Shown piece after piece: positions 1 to 5,075 of a DNA stretch of 5,422 nucleotides (position 1 is its first letter; the number at the start of each line of letters is the position of its first letter). A program made the position numbers and the translations under genes. Source of the stretch: Ruminococcaceae bacterium UBA6416 (GTDB taxonomy: Bacteria > Bacillota > Clostridia > Oscillospirales > Acutalibacteraceae); contig DJPI01000046.1 of NCBI GenBank assembly GCA_002438505.1, positions 314-5,735 of the forward strand. The letters run 5' to 3'. The notes under the pieces were generated by a model. It did no database searches. It saw only the letters and a program-made list of their open reading frames with translations, and had not been told where the DNA came from.

Positions 1-2130
1 AAGAATATGCTTTACAGCGGTTCAACAATCGTTTACGGACGCGGAAGGGCCGTTGTTGTTTCAACCGGTATGGACACCGAAATGGGCAAAATTGCCGATG
101 CGCTCAGCGAGGCCGAAAAGGAACAGACTCCGCTCCAGAAAAAGATGGGCGAGCTTTCCCATTTCCTCACAAAGCTTGTTATCGGCATTAGCGTTCTTGT
201 TTTTGTTGTTGGCATTGTTGAATCTCTTGTAATGAGCGATCAGGGCTTCTCAATGAAGTTCCTTGGTGAAACCGCGCTCAACACCTTCATTGCCGCCATT
301 GCTCTTGCCGTTGCGGCAATTCCGGAAGGACTTCCGGCTGTTGTCACAATTATTCTTTCAATCGGCGTTACCGCAATGAGCAAACGCCAGGCGCTCATCC
401 GCAAGCTCACAGCCGTTGAAACCCTCGGCTGCACTCAGATCATCTGCTCTGACAAGACCGGTACTCTAACCCAGAACAAGATGACCGTTGTTGACCATTA
501 CGGCGAGGACGAAAAGCTTCTTGCAAAGGCGATGGCTCTTTGCTGTGATGCTGAGATTGATGCAAACGAAAAGGTTACCGGTGAGCCCACCGAGGCCGCC
601 CTGGTGGCTTACGCAAACTCACTCGGAATGCATAAAAACGACCTTTCCGCCGCTTCGCCGCGTATCGGAGAGGCTCCGTTTGACTCCGGAAGAAAAATGA
701 TGAGCACCGTTCACAAAGAAGGCAACGGCTTTGTTCAGTACACAAAGGGTGCTCCGGATGAAATTCTCAAAAAGTGCACCCACGCTCTTGTTGGCGGAAA
801 AGTTGTTCCGATGACGGACGCAATTAAAAAGAATGTTCTTGATGACAACAAGAGAATGGCAGACAAGGCGCTGCGTGTTCTTGCCTGCGCATATAAAGAT
901 TACAGCGCGGCTCCGGTTGATTTTGCTCCGGAAGCGCTTGAAAACGACCTCATCTTCATCGGCCTTACCGGAATGATTGACCCGGTACGTCCGGAGGTTA
1001 AGGCTGCCATTGAAGAGTGCCGTCAGGCTGGCATCCGCCCGATAATGATCACCGGCGACCACAAGGACACGGCCGTTGCAATCGGCAAAGAGCTCGGAAT
1101 CATCACAGACGCTTCCCAGGCCATTATGGGCGCCGAGCTTGATAAATTCAGCGATGATGAGCTTAAAGAGCAGGTTGTGAATTATTCCGTTTATGCCCGC
1201 GTTCAGCCCGAACATAAGACAAGAATTGTCAAAGCATGGAAAGCAAGGGGCATGGTGACGGCCATGACCGGAGACGGTGTTAACGATGCTCCGTCAATCA
1301 AGGCTGCCGATATCGGTATCGGAATGGGTATCACCGGAACGGACGTTACAAAGGGTACATCTGACATGGTTCTTGCGGACGATAACTTTGCAACCATTGT
1401 CAACGCCGTTGAAGAGGGACGCAAGATTTATGACAACGTCCTCAAGGTTCTTCAGTTCCAGCTTTCAACAAACCTGAGTGAAGTTATCATCATGTTTGTT
1501 GCGTCAATTCTTCATTTCACAATCCTTTCACCTGTCCACCTTCTTTGGATCAACATGGTCACGGACTCGCTTCCGGGTCTTGCGCTCGGAATGGAAAAGG
1601 CTGAGGGTAACATCATGAGAAGGAAGCCGCGTCCGACCACTGACGGAATTTTCTCCGGCGGCGCGGGTATTGATATGGTTTGGCAGGGAATTTATCTTGC
1701 AATCATCGAAATTGCGGCTTATGTGATCGGTTACTGGCTTGAACCTGCCGGCGGCGTTGCACACAGCTTTGCGGGCTTCTTCAGCGGCGAGCCGTGCGTC
1801 AACGCAATGGCAATGGCGTTCCTCACGGTTAACTTCTCGGAAATGATGTGCGCAATCAATATGCGTTCACGTCAGGGCTCAATCTTCTCAAAGGATATGT
1901 TCAAGAAGATGAACTGGTGGCTCATTGGTGCGTTTGTTGTGACAACCGCTCTGACTCTTGCCGCAATTTATATTCCGGGACTTTGCAGCGTTTTCGGAAT
2001 TGAACCGGGAACATTCAGCACAACGGAACTTGCAATTTCCTGCGCTCTTGCGCTTTCAACAATTCCCGTCTTTGAACTCGGAAAGGCAATCAGAAGAGTT
2101 TCCGAAAAGAAAAAGGCAAAAAAAGCCTGA
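1..2130 (+). CDS. Calcium-transporting P-type ATPase (type IIA, SERCA-like), 5'-truncated by window edge
   Basis: ATP-driven cation pump of the plasma membrane, most likely Ca2+ efflux. The frame is open from base 1, so the ATG at 7 is internal; about 160-170 N-terminal residues (M1-M2 and the TGES part of the actuator domain) lie upstream. Counting from the Met at base 7: M3-M4 near 57-121 with PEGLP at 106-110, phosphorylation motif DKTGT at 149-153 (Asp149), KGAP of the nucleotide domain at 247-250, and TGDGVNDAP of the hinge at 421-429. Six C-terminal membrane segments follow. Residues equivalent to the SERCA Ca2+ ligands are present: E107 in M4, N489 and E492 in M5, N516/T519/D520 in M6, E612 in M8. 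This supports Ca2+ over Na+/K+ or H+, and possibly two sites. The C-terminus is a short Lys-rich tail. The gene is more GC-rich than the region after it and ends 30 bp before a hairpin terminator. Confidence 0.93.
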   Translation, partial: KNMLYSGSTIVYGRGRAVVVSTGMDTEMGKIADALSEAEKEQTPLQKKMGELSHFLTKLVIGISVLVFVVGIVESLVMSDQGFSMKFLGETALNTFIAAIALAVAAIPEGLPAVVTIILSIGVTAMSKRQALIRKLTAVETLGCTQIICSDKTGTLTQNKMTVVDHYGEDEKLLAKAMALCCDAEIDANEKVTGEPTEAALVAYANSLGMHKNDLSAASPRIGEAPFDSGRKMMSTVHKEGNGFVQYTKGAPDEILKKCTHALVGGKVVPMTDAIKKNVLDDNKRMADKALRVLACAYKDYSAAPVDFAPEALENDLIFIGLTGMIDPVRPEVKAAIEECRQAGIRPIMITGDHKDTAVAIGKELGIITDASQAIMGAELDKFSDDELKEQVVNYSVYARVQPEHKTRIVKAWKARGMVTAMTGDGVNDAPSIKAADIGIGMGITGTDVTKGTSDMVLADDNFATIVNAVEEGRKIYDNVLKVLQFQLSTNLSEVIIMFVASILHFTILSPVHLLWINMVTDSLPGLALGMEKAEGNIMRRKPRPTTDGIFSGGAGIDMVWQGIYLAIIEIAAYVIGYWLEPAGGVAHSFAGFFSGEPCVNAMAMAFLTVNFSEMMCAINMRSRQGSIFSKDMFKKMNWWLIGAFVVTTALTLAAIYIPGLCSVFGIEPGTFSTTELAISCALALSTIPVFELGKAIRRVSEKKKAKKA

Positions 2131-2160
2131 GCTTTTTAAAATTGGCTTTTTAAAAACTTT

Positions 2161-2195
2161 CACCCTCCGTTCACAATGAGCGGAGGGTGTTGTTT
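2161..2195 (+). terminator. Rho-independent terminator of the ATPase gene (repeat copy 1)
   Basis: A 12-bp stem (arms 2161-2172 and 2178-2189, one T-G wobble) closes a five-base ACAAT loop and is followed by TTGTTT. It lies 30 bp after the ATPase stop and between two convergent genes (ATPase + and methyltransferase -), so it may work in both directions. The hairpin is nearly identical to the one at 4261-4289. Confidence 0.85.
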
Positions 2196-2205
2196 ATCAG
2201 CAGGC
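2161..2205. repeat. Left copy of a terminator-containing direct repeat flanking the R-M block
   Basis: Bases 2161-2189 match 4261-4289 at 27 of 29 positions; the differences are positions 11 (T/C) and 20 (G/A). Weak similarity continues to the right, with TTGTTT then GCAGGC (2200-2205) after a short gap, as in the other copy. The starts of the two copies are exactly 2100 bp apart in the same orientation. It may be only a dispersed terminator family, or a boundary of an inserted R-M cassette. Confidence 0.6.
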
Positions 2206-2235
2206 TAGCGATTGTCTAAAAATTATAGCAATATT

Positions 2236-2985
2236 TTATGGTTCACAGAAAAGTGAAATTTGGTTTAATTTGGAATTGCTGTTGCTTACGGCGCTTCCTT
2301 CCTGCGAAAAAATCTTGATTTTGCTGTCTGGAATTTCTAATCCCCAATTATCCCATCCTGCATAGTTCTTCCGTGCAAACAGTTCAATTTTCCGTTGACT
2401 GGGAAACATTTTTGTTATTCCGTCAATGACTTCTTCGGGCTTTTCGCTGTGGGCACCCCTGTGAACCGAAATCAACTGGCGAACATTTCTCGCGCCTCTT
2501 GGTTGAGGAAACTTTCCTTTTTTAAAAGCCAAAACAAACTCGGTTTGAGAAAGTGTATAACGGCCGGGATTATGAATCTGCTTATCCCAAACAAAGGCGA
2601 TTGTTTTATATTCAAATCCCCATGCTTTTCCTAATTCAATGGAGTTAGCCATTTGCGGCCCTGTTGTCCACATAAAGAGCAAACAATCATCTGCGGATAT
2701 AGAAGGAATATTTAATTCCTTTAATTCTTTGAGTTTTAAAGTTGGATATTTAAAGTTTGCCGCGCTTATAAAAATGTTTTTCTCAAAGCCTATGTTTTCT
2801 GATTTAATGCTGGATTTATCATATTGCATTTTTCCGCCGTAATCCCATGGAGGGTCGGCATAAATAACATCATATTTTTGTGCAGGCAACTCCGGATATA
2901 AATCTTCAAGAGGGTTAATTTTATTTTTGCGTTTTGCTTCCAAATTATATATTGAATAGCCTGAAATGTTATTTTCTGTTGCCAT
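2236..2985 (-). CDS. MT-A70/M.MunI-type adenine-N6 DNA methyltransferase (modification subunit of R-M system)
   Basis: A 249-aa S-adenosylmethionine-dependent DNA methyltransferase expected to protect the host from the neighbouring endonuclease. The catalytic motif IV is YADPPWDY at residues 42-49 (DPPW 44-47), typical of the MT-A70 family, to which M.MunI also belongs. Other family marks are LFMWTTGP (103-110), WGFEYKTIAFVW (122-133), an RYTLSQTEFVLAFKKG segment (142-157), H-S-x-K-P (179-183) and the C-terminal ELFAR..YAGWDNWG (201-215). The start ATG (2985-2983) has GGAG eight bases upstream (2994-2997 on the + strand). It is transcribed divergently from the controller and endonuclease genes, with a 130-bp shared control region. 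It is AT-richer than the ATPase, fitting acquisition by transfer. The target is inferred from the MunI-like partner: the central adenines of CAATTG. The enzyme type is confident; the specificity is inference. Confidence 0.9.
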   Translation of the reverse strand: MATENNISGYSIYNLEAKRKNKINPLEDLYPELPAQKYDVIYADPPWDYGGKMQYDKSSIKSENIGFEKNIFISAANFKYPTLKLKELKELNIPSISADDCLLFMWTTGPQMANSIELGKAWGFEYKTIAFVWDKQIHNPGRYTLSQTEFVLAFKKGKFPQPRGARNVRQLISVHRGAHSEKPEEVIDGITKMFPSQRKIELFARKNYAGWDNWGLEIPDSKIKIFSQEGSAVSNSNSKLNQISLFCEP

Positions 2986-3019
2986 CTGAGGATCTCCGGT
3001 CAGTTTACTTTATAACGAT

Positions 3020-3048
3020 ATTTTAAACTAATTTATGTGAATAGTCAA
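3020..3048 (-). promoter_or_regulatory. Promoter of the methyltransferase gene
   Basis: Reading the minus strand there is a -35 box TTGACT (3048-3043), a 17-bp spacer and a -10 box TAAAAT (3025-3020). Transcription would begin near 3013, giving a leader of about 28 bases that contains the ribosome binding site. Because the -35 matches the sigma70 consensus well, M can be made without the controller protein, as expected for establishing the system in a new host. Confidence 0.7.
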
Positions 3049-3057
3049 TAGCTATGT

Positions 3058-3083
3058 TACTTATAATCCGTTGACTTGTGCTG
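3058..3083. promoter_or_regulatory. Tandem C-box operator for the controller protein
   Basis: Two 11-bp boxes separated by 4 bp (3058-3068, 3069-3072, 3073-3083) line up with the known C-box plan GACTTATAGTC-CGTG-GACTTATAGTC. The left box TACTTATAATC matches 9/11, the spacer CGTT 3/4 and the right box GACTTGTGCTG 7/11. In C-regulated R-M systems the left site binds the first C dimer (activation) and the weaker right site, overlapping the -35, binds the second (repression). Here the right site is also the more degenerate one and begins within the candidate -35 of the C-R operon. Position directly upstream of a C-type HTH gene supports the call. Confidence 0.75.
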
Positions 3084-3099
3084 AGTATAATGGTAAATT
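3071..3099 (+). promoter_or_regulatory. Candidate promoter of the C-R operon
   Basis: TTGACT (3071-3076), 17-bp spacer, then an extended -10 TGGTAAATT (TGG at 3091-3093, TAAATT at 3094-3099). The -35 is shared with the right C-box, the usual arrangement. Initiation would fall near 3105-3106, at the edge of the Shine-Dalgarno, giving an almost leaderless message. An alternative is the perfect TATAAT at 3086-3091 without a good -35 (activator dependent), which would leave about 18 leader bases. Confidence 0.5.
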
Positions 3100-3115
3100 T
3101 TTTCGAGGTGATAAA

Positions 3116-3322
3116 ATGATTAAAAGTGAGTTTGGAAGTCGTGTGCGAGAACTCAGAAAGCTCAACGGTTATAGCCAGGAAAAATTTGCTTTAAAAATTG
3201 ACATGGATAGAACATATTTGGCATCGGTTGAATCCGGAAAAAGAAACATTTCACTGGAAAACATAAGCAAAATAGCCAAGGGACTTAATGTTGGCATGGA
3301 AGAATTGTTTAAAGGAATGTGA
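3116..3322 (+). CDS. Controller (C) protein of the R-M system, XRE/HTH_3 family
   Basis: A 68-aa helix-turn-helix regulator, the usual size for C proteins of type II R-M systems, which act as dimers on C-boxes to time expression of the endonuclease. The HTH covers about residues 8-45: VRELRKLNGYSQEKFA begins it and the recognition region carries the D-R-T-Y-L signature (31-35) followed by SVESGKRNIS (38-47), very typical of the C.PvuII/C.Esp1396I group. The rest (LENISKIAKGLNVGMEELF) is the dimerisation part. The ATG at 3116 is chosen because GAGGTG (3105-3110) lies five bases upstream; a TTG start at 3071 would read through the promoter. The gene sits just after a recognisable C-box operator and 14 bases before the natural start of the endonuclease gene, so the two are one operon. 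A generic XRE repressor is the alternative, but the context makes that unlikely. Confidence 0.88.
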   Translation: MIKSEFGSRVRELRKLNGYSQEKFALKIDMDRTYLASVESGKRNISLENISKIAKGLNVGMEELFKGM

Positions 3323-3329
3323 AAAGAGG

Positions 3330-3968
3330 ATGATATATGGCAACGCAGGAATTAAGAAAACGTGCAAATTGCAGACAATCAGCGGAGCAAAAGCTTTAAA
3401 AGTTGAAGAATTGTTTCAAACATCATTGCAGAGTGCGTTGGATGGTGCATACCCCGGACTGTTTTTTGTTGAACGTCATCCAAAAGACTTTAATAATATA
3501 TATTCGACATATGAATTGCCGGATAATGTGCTTAAGCAAATATACAATGTTGATGTGTCTGAGAAGAGAAAAAACGGTCAGCCGAGATATAACTGGGGAA
3601 TAAGCATGGATTTTGCAGTCCGCAATAAAAAGAATGGGAAGGTGCTGTTTGGAGAAATTAAAAGGCAGGATGGATGGGTTGAAACCACCAGTATGCAAGC
3701 CGGAAGAGGTAATGCGCATGAAAAAAGTTGCAAATATTTCACTCCAGGGCTTATGAAAGCACTGCGCAATGCAAGCGGCATCTCAGATGATATATTGCCA
3801 TTTTGGGTAATAATGGTAGGAGATATTACAAGAGATCCAAGGCGCAACAGAGAAATAGCATATTGGTTTCAGGAATATACAAGTAACTATTATATGTGGC
3901 GTGATACAGATGATGTCGGTTCAATGCTTGATTTCTTTGAAAACAACCTGCTCCCGTATATGATATAA
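3330..3968 (+). CDS. MunI-like type II restriction endonuclease (CAATTG predicted), probably frameshifted near its 5' end
   Basis: PD-(D/E)xK endonuclease resembling R.MunI over nearly its whole length. Counting from the ATG at 3330 (212 aa), the active site is D94, E109 and K111 within SMDFA and GEIKRQDGWVE, with the same 15- and 17-residue spacing as MunI D83/E98/K100. The DNA recognition loop AGRGNAHEKSCK (124-135) holds the equivalent of MunI R115 and the GNAxER motif shared with EcoRI, here ending in Lys. LPFWV, GDITRDP and YYMWR near the C-terminus also match. The start is the problem. The best start by ribosome binding site (AGAGGA 3325-3330, spacer 6) is ATG 3337 in another frame; joining the frames after base 3369 would give a 210-aa protein beginning like MunI. 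In the unbroken frame the choices are ATG 3330, whose AGAGG directly abuts it, or ATG 3288 inside the C gene. Family assignment is strong; whether active enzyme is made is uncertain. Confidence 0.85.
   Translation: MIYGNAGIKKTCKLQTISGAKALKVEELFQTSLQSALDGAYPGLFFVERHPKDFNNIYSTYELPDNVLKQIYNVDVSEKRKNGQPRYNWGISMDFAVRNKKNGKVLFGEIKRQDGWVETTSMQAGRGNAHEKSCKYFTPGLMKALRNASGISDDILPFWVIMVGDITRDPRRNREIAYWFQEYTSNYYMWRDTDDVGSMLDFFENNLLPYMI
3337..3399 (+). pseudogene. Displaced N-terminus of the endonuclease gene (start with good RBS, then premature stop)
   Basis: ATG 3337 follows AGAGGA at 3325-3330 with a six-base gap and reads MATQELRKRAN before continuing out of frame to TAA at 3397-3399 (20 aa in all). 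Recalled R.MunI begins MGKSELSGRLNWQALAG. M1, E5, L6, R9 and N11 coincide, and the next MunI residues W12-Q13 would be restored by one added G in the TTGC at 3369-3372 (AAT TGG CAG), after which the main frame continues as Q-T-I-S-G-A-K-A. A one-base deletion or a sequencing error explains the pattern; programmed slippage is less likely since no classic slippery heptamer is seen. Confidence 0.6.
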
Positions 3969-4052
3969 TGCATAAATTCGACATTGGCATTTCGTTGTGA
4001 AAAGGCTTTATCCTTTTGCAGGTTATCAGTGATTCCCCCGGAGGTGTAAAGC

Positions 4053-4256
4053 ATGAGTAAAGAAGCACGGTTTGCAATTTTTTGCCTTGAAAACTATAAA
4101 ATTCATAAATCAATTTCCGGCAGACAGGCATATGAGCTTTTTGAAAAGAACGGTGTGCTTGATTATCTTAATGAGTTTTATGATGTTTTGCACACAACCG
4201 GATATCAGTATATTAACAACGATATCGACTCATTTTTAAGCAATCGCGGCATATAA
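4053..4256 (+). CDS. DUF3791 family small protein
   Basis: A 67-aa protein with family-typical features: IFCLENYKIHKSISGRQAYELF (residues 9-30), NGVLDYLNEFYDVLHTTGYQYI (33-54) and a short acidic end. The biochemical role of the family is not known. From memory, DUF3791 genes often stand beside DUF3990 (ADP-ribosyltransferase-like) genes in Firmicutes, which has suggested a toxin-antitoxin-like pairing; no DUF3990 gene is visible here. The start is secure: GGAGGTG (4040-4046) six bases before the ATG. The gene follows the endonuclease by 84 bp and is closed by the second terminator copy. It could be read from the C-R operon or from its own weak promoter: TATAAT at 3964-3969 overlaps the R stop but has no good -35. 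It lies inside the repeat-bounded block, so it may have travelled with the R-M genes. Confidence 0.8.
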   Translation: MSKEARFAIFCLENYKIHKSISGRQAYELFEKNGVLDYLNEFYDVLHTTGYQYINNDIDSFLSNRGI

Positions 4257-4260
4257 ATTT

Positions 4261-4298
4261 CACCCTCCGTCCACAATGAACGGAGGGTGATTTTGTTT
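4261..4298 (+). terminator. Rho-independent terminator (repeat copy 2)
   Basis: A perfect 10-bp GC-rich stem (4261-4270 with 4280-4289) is followed by ATTTTGTTT. It lies five bases after the DUF3791 stop, between convergent genes, and can also serve the SAP-domain gene coming from the right. Confidence 0.85.
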
Positions 4299-4309
4299 GC
4301 TATGCAGGC
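4261..4309. repeat. Right copy of the terminator-containing direct repeat
   Basis: It matches 2161-2189 at 27/29 positions and also has TTGTTT (4293-4298) and GCAGGC (4304-4309) to the right, as in the left copy with slightly different gaps. One change makes the T-G wobble of copy 1 a T-A pair, the other creates a C-A mismatch, so the stem is kept. Together the copies bracket the methyltransferase, controller, endonuclease and DUF3791 genes. Confidence 0.6.
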
Positions 4310-4334
4310 AAAACAGAACAACAAAATGTGCCAA

Positions 4335-4907
4335 TCAGCCGAGCACATCAAGATCCGAGCGTTCATATCGGTTGTGTCCGGGCAAACTCTTTTTATACTT
4401 CCAGCATTTAATTGCGTCTTGCAAACTTTTTCCGGCATTATCTTCAAAAAAATCACGAATGTATATGTTGTACTCGAATTGTTTGCCTATTGTTGTTTTG
4501 CTCTTTTTCTTTTCTTCAAGAAGCTGATAATATGCGTTTACAGCCTCGGCATAGGTTTTTCCGGCATTACTTTTCAGCCATTTTTGAAACATGACGTTGA
4601 AAGAAAAGCTTTTGCCGATTCTTTCTTTAAAAAAAGCTCTGTGCTTTTCGGAAAAAACAATGTCGGGCTCTATTGTTGCGCTTTCGGTAATCGTACCGAC
4701 AGTGATTGCCTTTTTTCTTTTGGCTGAAGCTTTTGCAATCTCTCCCGTGGCGAGGAAAAGAGCAATTCTGTTAGCAAGTTCAGGCTTTCCGCCGGAAACG
4801 GGCAAATCGTTTTTTCTGCAAAATGCAATCAACTCTTCTTTGAGATAGTAATAATTGCGAAATGTTTTTTCGTCTAAATTCTTGTTTAGGTCAGGTCTTT
4901 TATCCAT
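4335..4907 (-). CDS. SAP-domain protein with DUF6434-like duplicated region, function unknown
   Basis: A 190-aa basic protein. Residues 19-55 form a SAP-like helix-extension-helix (YYLKEELIAFCRKNDLPVSG then KPELANRIALFL), a fold that often binds DNA. A Lys/Ala-rich linker (58-68) leads to a region I associate with DUF6434. It contains two related segments: FSFNVMFQKWLKSNAGKTYA plus EAVNAYYQ (101-128), and FEYNIYIRDFFEDNAGKSLQ plus DAIKCWKY (144-171). They share F-x-x-N-x, N-A-G-K and the following A-rich helix. The C-terminus is KKSLPGHNRYERSDL, which I recognise from relatives in gut Clostridia. The start ATG (4907-4905) has GGAG eight bases upstream (4916-4919 on the + strand). It converges on the terminator at 4261-4298. 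A possible -10 TATAAT lies at 4955-4950 without a convincing -35. Proteins of this type are annotated only as SAP/DUF; a DNA-associated role is inference. Confidence 0.75.
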   Translation of the reverse strand: MDKRPDLNKNLDEKTFRNYYYLKEELIAFCRKNDLPVSGGKPELANRIALFLATGEIAKASAKRKKAITVGTITESATIEPDIVFSEKHRAFFKERIGKSFSFNVMFQKWLKSNAGKTYAEAVNAYYQLLEEKKKSKTTIGKQFEYNIYIRDFFEDNAGKSLQDAIKCWKYKKSLPGHNRYERSDLDVLG

Positions 4908-5009
4908 ATGGTTTACTCCGATAAATTCAAGATTATTTTTTGATATGTGATTATATGCACATCACAGTTCCAGTCTCGGATTCCCATACTCCAGAACTCT
5001 TTGGCAATG

Positions 5010-5075
5010 TCATGATTTGTTGCTGTTTCCGGCTTTTGCGGTGTTGATAGAAGCGATGAGAAGTCTGCGAATTTT
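5010..5075 (-). pseudogene. Separated C-terminal helix of the four-helix-bundle gene
   Basis: After the stop at 5078-5076 the same frame continues KIRRLLIASINTAKAGNSNK to a TGA at 5012-5010, the expected fourth helix of the family. Just before it, the +1 frame reads D-A-E (from 5087 to 5079), which would join to K-I-R-R as in relatives. Either a single nonsense change, or a pair of compensating single-base indels in the six-T and five-A runs of the coding strand (5092-5071), can explain the break. Confidence 0.65.

Noticed and set aside
619..1215. 198-aa open frame on the minus strand
   Set aside because: It lies wholly opposite the well-supported ATPase domains, has no family resemblance, and no ribosome binding site was evident.
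3071..3091. TTGACT and TATAAT as one promoter
   Set aside because: The spacer is only 9 bp, far too short for sigma70; each may belong to a different pairing.
3071..3115. Upstream TTG start for the controller protein
   Set aside because: It would translate the promoter and operator, has no ribosome binding site, and adds residues absent from C proteins. ATG 3116 has GAGGTG in place.
3288..3329. ATG 3288 as start of the endonuclease
   Set aside because: It lies inside the C gene, adds residues unlike R.MunI and lacks a ribosome binding site.
3984..4012. TTGGCA-17-TTTATC as a DUF3791 promoter
   Set aside because: The -10 matches the consensus at only three of six positions; no better evidence.
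4000..4017. AAAAGG-CTTTAT-CCTTTT hairpin between endonuclease and DUF3791 as a terminator
   Set aside because: Only six pairs, four of them A-T, and no T-run after it; too weak to call.
4287..4727. 146-aa open frame on the plus strand
   Set aside because: It is antisense to the SAP-domain gene and starts inside the terminator tail; composition is Phe/Cys-rich as expected of a shadow frame.
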